DNA of 64,000 nt. Origin: Thalassococcus_A lentus. GTDB lineage: Bacteria; Pseudomonadota; Alphaproteobacteria; Rhodobacterales; Rhodobacteraceae. Position 1 is the stretch's first letter. Each line of letters opens with the position of its first letter. The stretch is taken from assembly GCF_028023555.1 (NCBI RefSeq), contig NZ_JAQIOY010000001.1, forward strand, positions 744,001-808,000, given 5' to 3'. A program made the translations under genes and the position numbers. Below are positions 8,679 to 16,911 of this stretch, in pieces. The notes beneath the pieces were generated by a model. It was not told where the DNA came from. It did not search any database and worked only from the letters and a program-made list of their open reading frames with translations.

Positions 8679-8938
8679 CCCGCAGTGGTTTGAGCGGTGG
8701 GCGCAGCTTTTTCCTGACGCGCGCGGTGGCGCGCCTGTCTGGAATCGATCTGGCGCAAGCCATGCAGTCAAACGGTCGGGGCGCGATTGAATATGCCGAT
8801 ATGGTGTCACGCTGTCGGGCTTGCCCCAATCCGGAGGCCTGCCTCGCGTGGCTGTCCGAAGCCCGCACTCCTGACAATGCGATTCCGCCGGGATGCCCGA
8901 ATACCAAAGCGTTTGATGCGCTCAGAAAGAAGGTCTGA
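8675..8938 (+). CDS. Small cysteine-rich protein (DUF6455-like), copy 3 of 3
   Basis: An 87-residue paralogue with RCRACPNPEACLAWL and later GCPNTKAFDAL, matching the spacing of copies 1 and 2. The start is a GTG at 8675 that overlaps the stop of copy 2 by 4 nt (GTGA). The N-terminus has an amphipathic segment (RAVARLSGIDLAQAM). It ends 40 nt before the convergent NDUFA9-like gene. The function is unknown. Confidence 0.8.
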   Translation: MTRSGLSGGRSFFLTRAVARLSGIDLAQAMQSNGRGAIEYADMVSRCRACPNPEACLAWLSEARTPDNAIPPGCPNTKAFDALRKKV

Positions 8939-8978
8939 GCACGTCAATTAACGATGAGGTCTGGCTAGGCGATTTCGA

Positions 8979-9959
8979 TCAGGCCCGCAGGTTCTTGGCC
9001 GATTCCTTGATCGCGTCGTACTGCCCCGAAGGACGGAACCGCCAAAGGTAGTCTGGCAAAACCGCTTCGACGTCTGTGGGTGTAATTCCCAGGTCGGCAA
9101 AGGTTTTGGCATCACCAGACACCACATTGTCGGATCGCAGGCTTTTGACCTGATCCGAAGTGATCTGCGCGGGAACCAGTCCAAGCGTGATTGTGTTCAC
9201 GAGGTCTGAAACAGAGCCAATGATCGATGCCGCCCAGAATGGAATATTGAGAACCAGACGGCGGCGACGGATCACCCCAAGCATCAGTTGCATCAATTCG
9301 CGGAAGCTGGCTGTCCGTGGCCCGCCCAATTCATAGATACCGCCATCTGCCTCGCCCAGAACGCCCTGAACGGCGGCTTTGGCCACATCGTCCACATACA
9401 CTGTCTGAAACTGGGTTTTGGCACCAACAACAGGAAGGATCGGCGAAAGCCGTGTCATACCGGCAAAGCGATTAAAGAATTGGTCTTCGGTCCCAAAGAT
9501 AACCGAAGGACGCAGGATCATGGCATTCGGCATATGCTGCAAAACGCCTTCTTCGCCCAAACCTTTGGACTGGGCGTAAAGGCCTTGGCCATCTTTGTCG
9601 GCGCCGATTGCAGAGATGTGGACCATGCGATCAACACCGCTCTCTGCAGCAATGCGCGCGATACGCTCTGCGCCTTCGTGCTGAACCGCGTCGAAATTGT
9701 TCTTGCCGCCCTTGTCGAAGGTGCCAACACAATTCACGACGGCATCGGCGCCTTGCATTACATCACGAACGGATGCGTCATCCCGTATGTTGCATAGCAC
9801 CGGCTCAACCTGACCCACGACGCCGTAGGGGCGCACGAAGATCGCTTCGTTTGGCCGCCGGACAGCGACACGTACACGCCAGCCTGCCTTGGCCATGCGG
9901 CGTGCGATGTAACGCCCGACAAAGCCGGACCCTCCATAGATTGTAACCAGCTTGGACAT
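8979..9959 (-). CDS. NDUFA9-like NAD(P)-binding protein (atypical SDR)
   Basis: A 326-residue Rossmann-fold protein related to the NDUFA9 accessory subunit of respiratory complex I and to NAD-dependent epimerases. The N-terminal TIYGGSGFVGRYIARRM gives the GxxGxxG nucleotide-binding loop (G9, G12, G15). A YxxxK pair (LYAQSKG) follows the VDRMVHISAIGAD strand, as in atypical short-chain dehydrogenases. In alphaproteobacteria such proteins bind NADPH and may associate with complex I; a link to electron transfer here is inferred. The start at 9959 is at the Rossmann strand; the longer frame upstream is not supported. Confidence 0.88.
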   Translation of the reverse strand: MSKLVTIYGGSGFVGRYIARRMAKAGWRVRVAVRRPNEAIFVRPYGVVGQVEPVLCNIRDDASVRDVMQGADAVVNCVGTFDKGGKNNFDAVQHEGAERIARIAAESGVDRMVHISAIGADKDGQGLYAQSKGLGEEGVLQHMPNAMILRPSVIFGTEDQFFNRFAGMTRLSPILPVVGAKTQFQTVYVDDVAKAAVQGVLGEADGGIYELGGPRTASFRELMQLMLGVIRRRRLVLNIPFWAASIIGSVSDLVNTITLGLVPAQITSDQVKSLRSDNVVSGDAKTFADLGITPTDVEAVLPDYLWRFRPSGQYDAIKESAKNLRA

Positions 9960-10102
9960 TGGCGACTCCTGTGGTGTTCTGGGTGCAGGAATACCCACGC
10001 TTTTGACTGCTCGCAAGGTGTGGGATAGTCGCAACGGGAACTTTGTGAAAAAGGCCGTTGACTCCCCCAATAGGTGGCCTTAAACGGCGCTTCACCACCT
10101 GT

Positions 10103-10189
<87 letters not shown>

Positions 10190-10550
10190 TTTATTTCCAT
10201 AAAAGTAATGAAAAACAGCAGCTTAGTGGAATTGAGCCACTCTGTGCCCACCTATTTGTCCACCCTTTTGTATTTGCTTCAAGCGGCTTCTCTTCACGTC
10301 GCAAAGAGAGAAAACCATGATGTTCACAAGCAGATCATCAATCTGCTGACCTAATGACTCGGTGTAGCCAAAGCGTCCAGAGCAGCAACCAATGCCGCGC
10401 AGCCGCCTGTAGGAAGAGCAGAAGTGCAGACACTGGCCCCTCCGTCAAAAAAATTCAGCCCCCCGCCCCCTTTTCTCAGCAGAACCTAAAGAGCCCCCAC
10501 CCCCAAAAAATGGCGCGCTCTCAACGGTTGGGATACGATGACAGGCGCGT
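10190..10550. other. Non-coding left end of the island
   Basis: No convincing gene. The stretch holds a possible integrase arm site (10247-10277), a perfect 7-bp inverted repeat AGCAGAT/ATCTGCT with a 5-nt spacer (10329-10347), and a C-rich tract at about 10456-10508 that, read on the minus strand, is a G-rich tail behind the membrane-protein gene. Confidence 0.5.
10247..10277 (+). repeat. Imperfect repeat, left copy (possible integrase arm site)
   Basis: Reads CCCACCTATTTGTCCACCC then TTTTGTATTTGC. A near-identical block lies at 18663-18691 close to the other end of the island, in the same orientation. Repeats just inside both ends are the usual place for arm-type integrase or excisionase sites; function is inferred. 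Confidence 0.5.
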
Positions 10551-11471
10551 CTACCAAAAAAACGAGTTTCGAATATATTTTTGGATCACATCTTCCGGAT
10601 GTAGGGTTTGAGGTGTTTGTTCGTCCAGCGCTTTGATCTCAGCGCAGTAATCAGATATTTTTTCAGATCTTTTTTTCTTGAGGGCTCGGTCGCGCAAATA
10701 GAAAAAAACCCCAGCAGCAATGGCCATGATGGGCACACCGATCTCCGGGGCATCATGCGCTTCAACCACAAATTCAGCGAACATCAAAAGCAGCCCTGTG
10801 GTCATAAACGCTTTGACCCACCACTCTGAACTGCTCTCTTTCAAAAGCTGTTGTCCGCGGTCAAGCTCCCATAGGTTAGCTGCAATTCTATTGATCTCGT
10901 ATTTATCTAGAGGTCGCTTAGAGGCGGGTAGTTCGACCATGCTGCGCTTAAGGTCTGCTTCGTTCTTCAGAGGCTCAGCTGCTTCCACGTTGCTGTCTAA
11001 AACGGTTTCGCTGTTTTGCCTCACCATCCGGGCATCAGTCGCTTCCCTCTTTGGAACAAGGGAGATTGGTGGGAATATGCGTTCAAGTCTCATGCGCGAC
11101 ATTCCCATTTGGAAAACGATCTCGTCTGCGCTGAAATTGATGTAGGTTACGTCTTCTGGGCCGTCATAGCGCTGAAGCCAGTTTGAAACGGGCGACAAGC
11201 TGGCGCTGGAAAAAAGTACCTCTTCGCTCAATGCGCCGTGAACAATATCCACCAAGTGTTCACCATTTGGAGCGGTCAAAACGAGGCCACGAGGATTTTG
11301 TTTGAAACTTGCGGTTTCAATTCTGCTAAACCGCGAGGGTCGGGCCTTTTTCGTTCCCCATGATGATCGCTCAAAAGCGTGCCTGAGGTCGGCCAATGAC
11401 ACCATGATTGTGATTTCTGATGGCATGTCCATGTTTTGCGCCGTCCGTTGAGCTGGCTTTTCTCTCCGCAC
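10551..11471 (-). CDS. Unknown membrane protein encoded directly behind the MmeI-like enzyme
   Basis: A protein of up to 306 residues that I do not recognise. The first 130 residues look like a soluble domain with beta strands (HLVDIVHGALSEEVLFSSA, VTYINFSADEIVFQMGMS). A polar linker follows, then two hydrophobic segments near residues 225-245 and 250-265 (MTTGLLLMFAEFVVEA and VPIMAIAAGVFFYL), then a basic cytoplasmic tail RALKKKRSEK. The GTG start at 11471 lies 6 nt after the stop of the restriction-modification gene and has AGGA upstream; an ATG at 11432 is an alternative. Close spacing implies co-expression with the enzyme. It could be a membrane-acting accessory factor, but no function is assigned. 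Confidence 0.75.
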   Translation of the reverse strand: MRREKPAQRTAQNMDMPSEITIMVSLADLRHAFERSSWGTKKARPSRFSRIETASFKQNPRGLVLTAPNGEHLVDIVHGALSEEVLFSSASLSPVSNWLQRYDGPEDVTYINFSADEIVFQMGMSRMRLERIFPPISLVPKREATDARMVRQNSETVLDSNVEAAEPLKNEADLKRSMVELPASKRPLDKYEINRIAANLWELDRGQQLLKESSSEWWVKAFMTTGLLLMFAEFVVEAHDAPEIGVPIMAIAAGVFFYLRDRALKKKRSEKISDYCAEIKALDEQTPQTLHPEDVIQKYIRNSFFW

Positions 11472-11477
11472 CGCGTC

Positions 11478-14400
11478 CTACGCTGCGTAGCGATCCGTGC
11501 CTGTCTTCTCCGCCTGACCCAACGCGGCCAAACTCTCCAAGAGCGGCTGCACACTCGTAGTCCGAGCGCGCATGAAGCGGCGGGCGATTTGGTCGGGGGT
11601 GGCTTCGCCCATTTCGGTGAGGGCCTCGCGGACGGCGGCGATCTGATCGGGGAGGGTTTTGGGCCAGGGGGCTTTTTCGACCTTGGCAGTAACGCCCAGG
11701 TCCATGTCTTTGGTCTTGCCCTTCGCGGCCACGCGGCCCTCGGGGTTCTGGTAGACGGGGCGGAGCCAGCGGATGTGGCCGCGAGCCTCTTCCTCGGCAC
11801 GTTCCTTATTGAGGGCGACGAGGCGGAAGAGGATGTCTTCGTCACTCAGGTCGGCGGGCCAGCCATAGGCCTTGGCCACGGCGACGTCGATCTGGTCGTG
11901 CAGGTCCTTGAGGATGCCGATCAGGCCCTGATCATAAATCTCGCGGTCCTTGCCTTCGATGGTGTCCCCGGCGCGGAGCTTTTCCAGCACGTTGTACATC
12001 TGCGTCAGGGTCAGCTTAGGGTGCGCGGCCTGCTGGCGTTTGCGGTGGGCGTCGAGCTCTTCCCCAAGGGCGCGGAGGCGGGTGCGCTGATCGTCGGTGA
12101 GGTCGGGGAAGGGGAAAGGTTCAAAAATAAGGGAGTTATTGTAGCGTGGATCATTGCCGACACCCAGTCGAGCACCGGCGGCAAGCGCCCAGACCACGTG
12201 TGCTCTAGAACTCATAACCGCCATTAAATTGGCATCGGAAAACGCAAATGAGATGCACCCTTGATCTGCTATCAAAGGTTTTTCTAGGCGGGTGAAATAC
12301 CTATGCTTGGCTGTCATGGGCGTAACAAAAAAGCTGTCAAGCGCAGCCATTGCCGGACGCATATTCCGAGCTGGATCACCGAGCACCCACCAGTTTTCTC
12401 TTCTCCACTGGTTGTTGTTCTCTGCGCGCTCCAATCTGGTTGTGTCGTAAAGGTGCTGAAATAGTTTGGGAAATCGCTTTCTGACCTCGCCCTCTTCGTA
12501 GCCAAGCAAGTCGATCACAAAATTCTTTTGGGTACCCGAAACTACATCACGGCCATTAACTACAGGCTTGATCTGCTCGCCGACAACAATTTCATCACCT
12601 AGGCCAAGCGACTTAGCTTTCTCCTCGGAAACTGAAAACCCGGCTCCGAACATGTAAATTCCTCGGAATGCAAGGGCCTTATTCGAACTTAGGGGTTTTG
12701 CACTCAGTACATCCGGTCCAATTCGTAAGTTCGCAAAAACCTTTCCGACTTGATGATCGAATGTAACTAGACGCCCATCCGCCTCGCTCTTCTCCTTGCT
12801 CTCCGTCGCCAGTGTCAGCAGACGCCCGGCCCGGTTACCTGCCCCGGCAACCGTCATGGCGATCCGAACGGCTGCGTCGCCAGTTTGAGCCTCGACCCAA
12901 GGGTGATCCGGGATGGCGAAGAGCAGCGAGAGCGGCTTTTTCGGATCGTTCAGATGCGGCTCCAGCACGCGTCGATTGAAGGTCTGGCGCAGGGAATTGG
13001 TGGTGATCAGGCCGAAGCGGCGGGTGCCTTTGCCGCTCTTGGCATTGTAGGCCCGCGCGGCCAGAGCGGCCTTTTCCCACCAGAACATGACCAGATCGGC
13101 GCTTTGCGGCATCTTGGGATAGGCATTCCATAGCGCCTCGACATACCCATCGCCCAGATTGTCGCGCAGGCGCGAGGCCCCGATGAACGGCGGGTTGCCG
13201 ACGATAAAGTCGGCTTGGGGCCAGACCGTCGCCTTGGGTTTGGCATAGTCATAGACCTGCACACGCGCGTCAGGGTCCGGCACCTCCTCCCCCGTCACGG
13301 GATGGCGCATGGTGGTCACGCCGTCCCAGCGGGTGACGGGCGTGCCGTCTTCGTCTATGCGCTCCGTCCGGTCCGCCCATTCCAGCACGGCATCGCCTTG
13401 GCGGATGTTCTTGAAGTCGCGCAGCACAGGCTCGGACGGGGCGGCGTTGCCATAGGTGCGGAAGTGCCATTGCAGGTAACCGATCCAGAGCACCAGCTCG
13501 GCCACGTTGGCGGCCCACGGGTTCAGCTCGATCCCGAGGAATTGGTGCGGGTCCACGGTGATCAGGGGCCGCGTGTCGCCCAGATCGTGCATGAGCGATG
13601 TGACCTCGCCCTCGAGCCGCTTCATCATCTCGAGCGCGACATAGAGGAAGTTGCCCGAGCCGCAGGCGGGGTCGAGCACGGTGGTCTCGCAAAGTTTAGC
13701 GTGAAAGTCGCGGACGAGTTTGAGCGCGTCGTCGGTTTTGCCGTCCTCGGTCAGGCGCTGCACGGCGGTCTGCACGTCGCGCCAATCCTCACGCAATGGT
13801 TCGATGATGGTAGGTGTAACGAGCCGCTGCACATAGGCGCGGGGCGTGTAATGCGCGCCGAGCTTGTGGCGCTGGCGCTTGTCGAGCGCGCGTTCGAGGA
13901 GCGTGCCGAAGATCGCCGGTTCGACCTGTTTCCAATCGGCTTCGGCGGCTTCGATGAGTAAGTCGAGTTGAAGCTCATTGAGGGGAAGCGCGTCGGCTTC
14001 CTTGAAGAGGCCACCGTTGAAGCGTTTGAGGTCCTGCATTAGGACTTGGGAGAAACCGCCGGTGTTCATGGTTTCCCAAAGACCTTTGAGCGCGGGTTCG
14101 GCGTGTTCCGGGTGCCCGCGCAGTTTCCGCAGGAGTTCCGTGAAGCTTCCACGCGGGATCAGGTCCACGTCTTCGGCGAACATGGAGAATAGGCAGCGCA
14201 TGAGGAAGCTGGCTACCGTCTGGCTGTCGTGGCCTTGACCCTCGAAGCTCTTGCCCAGTTCAGCAAGGTGGGCGGCGATGTCGCGTGTGACTTCGGCAGC
14301 TTTGAGCGACGGATCGAGGCTGTAGGGGTCGATCCAGATCGTGCGCAGAAGATCGCGGATATCTTCGTCGTGAAGCTCATCCAGCGCGATGCGGTAGCGG

Positions 14401-14924
14401 TTGCCGTCCGGGAACTGGTTGTAGCCTTGGCCTTGCTTGGAGAAGTCGGCGTAAAGCTCGATCACATGGCCCACGTCCACGACCATCAGGAATGGGGGCC
14501 AACCGTCCTCCTTTGCGACCGCGCGGGCGTAGTTGTCCGCCTGGTTGCGCGCCTTCAGCATCGTGTCGTCCCAAGCAGCGGTGCCGCGTACACCATGCCC
14601 GGTGCGCCTCTGTTTGCGTTCGGCGGTGCCCTTGGTCAGGTCGCCTTGCCGATTTTTTTTATGGTTAACGCCCTGCTTTGTTTCGAGAATGAAGTGGCCC
14701 GCGCGGTAGACGTCAACAAAGCCTGTGCTGCGTTTGTGGGTGTGGGCGAAAGTGACGGGGCGCTCGAACCGGTAGTGATCGTTGCTGTCATCATCCGTTG
14801 CCGGGCAGGGGCGTTCGAGGCCGAGTAGCTCTGTCAGCTCGATCACGAAGAGCTGGTAATTGGCATGTTCGCTGCCACCGGTGTCTTTCCAGCGGTTGAT
14901 AAACTCTTCGATCACTCTCAACAT
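11478..14924 (-). CDS. MmeI-like single-chain restriction-modification enzyme (type IIL/IIG)
   Basis: A 1148-residue fusion of nuclease, adenine-N6 methyltransferase and target-recognition domains. The N-terminal segment (FINRWKDTGGSEHANYQLF) is typical of the family. The nuclease motif D71-x9-E81-T-K83 (VDVYRAGHFILETKQG) has the spacing published for MmeI and is intact. The SAM-binding motif DPACGSGNF is at about residues 414-422 and the catalytic NPPF at about 577. The recognition domain follows at roughly 620-950, and the C-terminal part contains ILFRLVALNKERAEEE. Such enzymes cut DNA at a distance from an asymmetric site and protect it by methylating one strand. Start 14924 matches the family N-terminus; 30 upstream in-frame residues are unlike it. 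Divergent from the unknown gene at 15024. Confidence 0.92.
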   Translation of the reverse strand: MLRVIEEFINRWKDTGGSEHANYQLFVIELTELLGLERPCPATDDDSNDHYRFERPVTFAHTHKRSTGFVDVYRAGHFILETKQGVNHKKNRQGDLTKGTAERKQRRTGHGVRGTAAWDDTMLKARNQADNYARAVAKEDGWPPFLMVVDVGHVIELYADFSKQGQGYNQFPDGNRYRIALDELHDEDIRDLLRTIWIDPYSLDPSLKAAEVTRDIAAHLAELGKSFEGQGHDSQTVASFLMRCLFSMFAEDVDLIPRGSFTELLRKLRGHPEHAEPALKGLWETMNTGGFSQVLMQDLKRFNGGLFKEADALPLNELQLDLLIEAAEADWKQVEPAIFGTLLERALDKRQRHKLGAHYTPRAYVQRLVTPTIIEPLREDWRDVQTAVQRLTEDGKTDDALKLVRDFHAKLCETTVLDPACGSGNFLYVALEMMKRLEGEVTSLMHDLGDTRPLITVDPHQFLGIELNPWAANVAELVLWIGYLQWHFRTYGNAAPSEPVLRDFKNIRQGDAVLEWADRTERIDEDGTPVTRWDGVTTMRHPVTGEEVPDPDARVQVYDYAKPKATVWPQADFIVGNPPFIGASRLRDNLGDGYVEALWNAYPKMPQSADLVMFWWEKAALAARAYNAKSGKGTRRFGLITTNSLRQTFNRRVLEPHLNDPKKPLSLLFAIPDHPWVEAQTGDAAVRIAMTVAGAGNRAGRLLTLATESKEKSEADGRLVTFDHQVGKVFANLRIGPDVLSAKPLSSNKALAFRGIYMFGAGFSVSEEKAKSLGLGDEIVVGEQIKPVVNGRDVVSGTQKNFVIDLLGYEEGEVRKRFPKLFQHLYDTTRLERAENNNQWRRENWWVLGDPARNMRPAMAALDSFFVTPMTAKHRYFTRLEKPLIADQGCISFAFSDANLMAVMSSRAHVVWALAAGARLGVGNDPRYNNSLIFEPFPFPDLTDDQRTRLRALGEELDAHRKRQQAAHPKLTLTQMYNVLEKLRAGDTIEGKDREIYDQGLIGILKDLHDQIDVAVAKAYGWPADLSDEDILFRLVALNKERAEEEARGHIRWLRPVYQNPEGRVAAKGKTKDMDLGVTAKVEKAPWPKTLPDQIAAVREALTEMGEATPDQIARRFMRARTTSVQPLLESLAALGQAEKTGTDRYAA

Positions 14925-15023
14925 CCCTGAACTTTGTTTCACGGTATGGTCAACTCTTGCGGGTATCAAGCTGGAACCGTGTGGTGCTTGGTGGACATTG
15001 ATCGGCCGGCACAAGCTAACTTT

Positions 15024-15533
15024 ATGAAACTAAGTTGCCCCCTCGATCCCGACAAATTCCCCGCAGCTTTTGCGTTGTTTGAGGCTGCTCGGGAACACAA
15101 ACCGCGCGGTTCCCGCATCTCTGCCGCCTCAATTGCCGCTATGTGTTTGCTGGCAGGAGGAGAGGTACGCTTTGCGCGCGAAGCGGCGAAGATCGCAGGG
15201 ATCACCGAAGCCAACTTTTCACGCTCTCGCCGTTCAAGTCATGGGCGTTCGTTGGAAAAAACCCTGGCCAAACTCTTTCGAGAGAACGCGGGGCAGTGTG
15301 CAATCGCAAACATTGTGAAACTGGCAAACCAGAGAGAAAACTTGTCGGTAGCCATGCGTGCAAACGAGTGGCTTGCCGGAATTAATGGGATTTCACCCGC
15401 AACGAAAAGCGAGGTCACGCACAAATCGGAAGGTCAAAACTTTGGTATGGTCGTGATGCACCCAGATTTGGCAACACCCGATATACTCGATCAAATCTTC
15501 CCAAAGCGAAGAGACAAGCCCACCAAGTACTGA
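15024..15533 (+). CDS. Unknown island protein divergent from the MmeI-like gene
   Basis: A 169-residue basic protein that I do not recognise. The part ISAASIAAMCLLAGG ... FAREAAKIAGITEANFSRSRR is helical and resembles a small DNA-binding helix-turn-helix, as in terminase small subunits or regulators, but the match is weak. The C-terminus FGMVVMHPDLATPDILDQIF is hydrophobic and conserved-looking. ATG at 15024 is the likely start; an upstream ATG at 14934 would place residues over the region facing the restriction gene. Being divergent with only 99 nt between, it may regulate that enzyme; this is inference. Confidence 0.65.
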   Translation: MKLSCPLDPDKFPAAFALFEAAREHKPRGSRISAASIAAMCLLAGGEVRFAREAAKIAGITEANFSRSRRSSHGRSLEKTLAKLFRENAGQCAIANIVKLANQRENLSVAMRANEWLAGINGISPATKSEVTHKSEGQNFGMVVMHPDLATPDILDQIFPKRRDKPTKY

Positions 15534-15941
15534 AGGTGCGCTGGCGGTGGGTCCCCACCCACTAAGTGTCAGGCTGGCTCTCAGTGGCGCCATGTGGGCT
15601 GCCTGTGGCGTACCCTGTGGGACGGGCCCGATTGCATATGCCCAGGTGCATCCGGCGGGCAAACGCCGCGGCCCGCAGATCAGGAAGCCTCGACACCTCG
15701 ACAGCACCTGTGAAACCGATACATTTTTCGCCGCCGTTCGGGTGGGTCAAGGTTACTCCTTGCTGCGCGGTGTTCGCGTGCCGGCGTTGAGCGCGCCATC
15801 CCTGAGATGCAAGGCGTTCCCACAATCCGGGCTCATGGTCGATAATTCGCATAGACGGTGACATAACGAGATTTATCACACCGGGAATTTTTACGTTCCA
15901 AGCACCTTTTTTAGTGAGACAGTCCGGAAAAGCCCCTTTTC
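15534..15941. other. Region between convergent island genes, with a hairpin
   Basis: Contains a perfect 6-bp hairpin GTGGGT-CCCC-ACCCAC (15547-15562) just after the unknown gene, which may act as a terminator. The rest is GC-rich with open frames on both strands and only one possible gene, given separately. Confidence 0.45.
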
Positions 15942-15948
15942 TTAGCAT
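15562..15948 (-). CDS. Possible small ORF coupled to the winged-helix-like gene
   Basis: Up to 128 residues. Its ATG overlaps the last codons of the upstream gene by 7 nt (ATGCTAA), the usual arrangement for coupled genes. The product has no recognised domain and includes the cysteine- and arginine-rich stretch ARRMHLGICNRARPTGYATG. The opposite strand is also open here, so a chance open frame in GC-rich DNA cannot be excluded. Confidence 0.3.
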   Translation of the reverse strand: MLRKGAFPDCLTKKGAWNVKIPGVINLVMSPSMRIIDHEPGLWERLASQGWRAQRRHANTAQQGVTLTHPNGGEKCIGFTGAVEVSRLPDLRAAAFARRMHLGICNRARPTGYATGSPHGATESQPDT

Positions 15949-16607
15949 TTCTCAGAGCAACGGTTTCGGGGGGAGAGACCGGGTTCCTCTTGCAGTGCCG
16001 GAGGCACGACCTCTGAACGGCCTCCTTCGATTACGCGCAAATCCTCAGTGACTTCGACAAACCGCTCATCCCGCAGCCATTTTGCCAAATTACATGGCGA
16101 CCTGCCTGATGCGATAACTGCAGCGATGTATTGCCGTGCTCTCCTCTCGATATCGGGCAAACCCGCGAGTCGTGAAGCCCCCCGCAAATGTTGCCGCACC
16201 GTATTCAAAACGGGGTCCGATCCGGCGGCGGTCCAGAGCTTCATCAGTGTGTCGGCGGTCCGGTTGATTTCGGCCTTTGGTGCAACGGTGCCTATCTTAC
16301 CTATTAACGACCCCAATTTTTGGGGTCCGGTGCCGTTCCCCAATTTTTGGGGTCCGGTGGCCGCGCGATATCCTGGTGAATACTTGCCATTTGACCCGCG
16401 CTTCTGCTTTTCAAGTAAACCGAAGGGTCGCAACTCTTTAATTGCTCCATCGAGCGTGTTTTCCGAGATGCCCACCCGCTTAAGGATGTTGGCGCGGTGC
16501 ACCGTGTATCCTCTTCGGTGCGATAGGATTTCCAGCAGGACAAGCCTAGCGTTGGCGCTAATATCCAGAGCGATAATGTCTTGCAATTCTCTGTTATTGA
16601 CAGCCAT
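15942..16607 (-). CDS. Helix-turn-helix protein with an internal 9-residue repeat
   Basis: A 221-residue protein whose first 80 residues look like a winged helix: NARLVLLEILSHRRGYTVHR, then ILKRVGISENTLDGAIKELRPFGLLEKQKRG split by a turn. Residues around 85-105 contain two copies of TGPQKLG nine residues apart, encoded by a 27-nt tandem repeat. The C-terminal half is helical and contains ARQYIAAVIASGRSPCNLAKWLRDE. Position after integrase and AlpA suggests a role in replication or control of the island, but no family is assigned. The start is 12 nt after the stop of the AlpA-type gene. Confidence 0.75.
   Translation of the reverse strand: MAVNNRELQDIIALDISANARLVLLEILSHRRGYTVHRANILKRVGISENTLDGAIKELRPFGLLEKQKRGSNGKYSPGYRAATGPQKLGNGTGPQKLGSLIGKIGTVAPKAEINRTADTLMKLWTAAGSDPVLNTVRQHLRGASRLAGLPDIERRARQYIAAVIASGRSPCNLAKWLRDERFVEVTEDLRVIEGGRSEVVPPALQEEPGLSPRNRCSEKC
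16311..16352. repeat. Two palindromes in a 27-nt tandem repeat
   Basis: CCCCAATTTTTGGGG occurs at 16311-16325 and again at 16338-16352, exactly 27 nt apart. Each copy is an inverted repeat CCCCAA/TTGGGG. They sit inside the reading frame of the winged-helix-like gene, where they encode GPQKLG twice. Confidence 0.8.
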
Positions 16608-16619
16608 TCTCGTTTTGGT

Positions 16620-16844
16620 TCAGTTCGAATGACCAACTTCGGCAGTCGATTGCGCTGGGTTGGCATCCCAGCTCGACTCTTGCTCTTTGAGCCATTGTTC
16701 GATGGTCGACTGCCTCCATCGGCTAGCGCGACCCAATTTGATCGGAGCGGGAAACTTTCCATTGCTAATCCAGCGCCAAACCGTTGGTTCGGCAATAGCC
16801 AGTTGTTCGGTGATTTCGGATACTTTGAGAAGTCGGTCAGTCAT
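16620..16844 (-). CDS. AlpA family regulator / excisionase-like protein
   Basis: A 74-residue MerR-like DNA-binding protein of the AlpA (prophage regulator) type: VSEITEQLAIAEPTVWRWI is the helix-turn-helix, and NGKFPAPIKLGRASRWRQSTIEQWL is the wing and C-terminal helix of the family. In other elements AlpA proteins activate the integrase or act as excisionases. GAGGA stands 5 nt before the ATG at 16844, which fixes the start. It lies in the operon that begins with the integrase. Confidence 0.9.
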   Translation of the reverse strand: MTDRLLKVSEITEQLAIAEPTVWRWISNGKFPAPIKLGRASRWRQSTIEQWLKEQESSWDANPAQSTAEVGHSN

Positions 16845-16911
16845 GGCATTCCTCGATATAGAACAGGGTACGCAGGCAAACTGCGGGATAACCCCAGCTA
16901 TCTCGACGGAA

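Noticed and set aside
10456..10508. C-rich tract that could be a G-quadruplex on the minus strand
   Set aside because: G runs on the minus strand are separated by long spacers and are irregular; no clear four-run motif.
11436..12227. A 263-codon frame antisense to the MmeI-like gene
   Set aside because: Product is a low-complexity Gly/Val/Ala-rich shadow of the real enzyme.
14925..15014. Longer start for the MmeI-like enzyme
   Set aside because: The extra 30 residues do not resemble the family N-terminus, which begins at 14924.
15547..15861. Plus-strand frames between the convergent island genes
   Set aside because: Two overlapping frames in different phases with no start signals; GC-rich chance frames are more likely.
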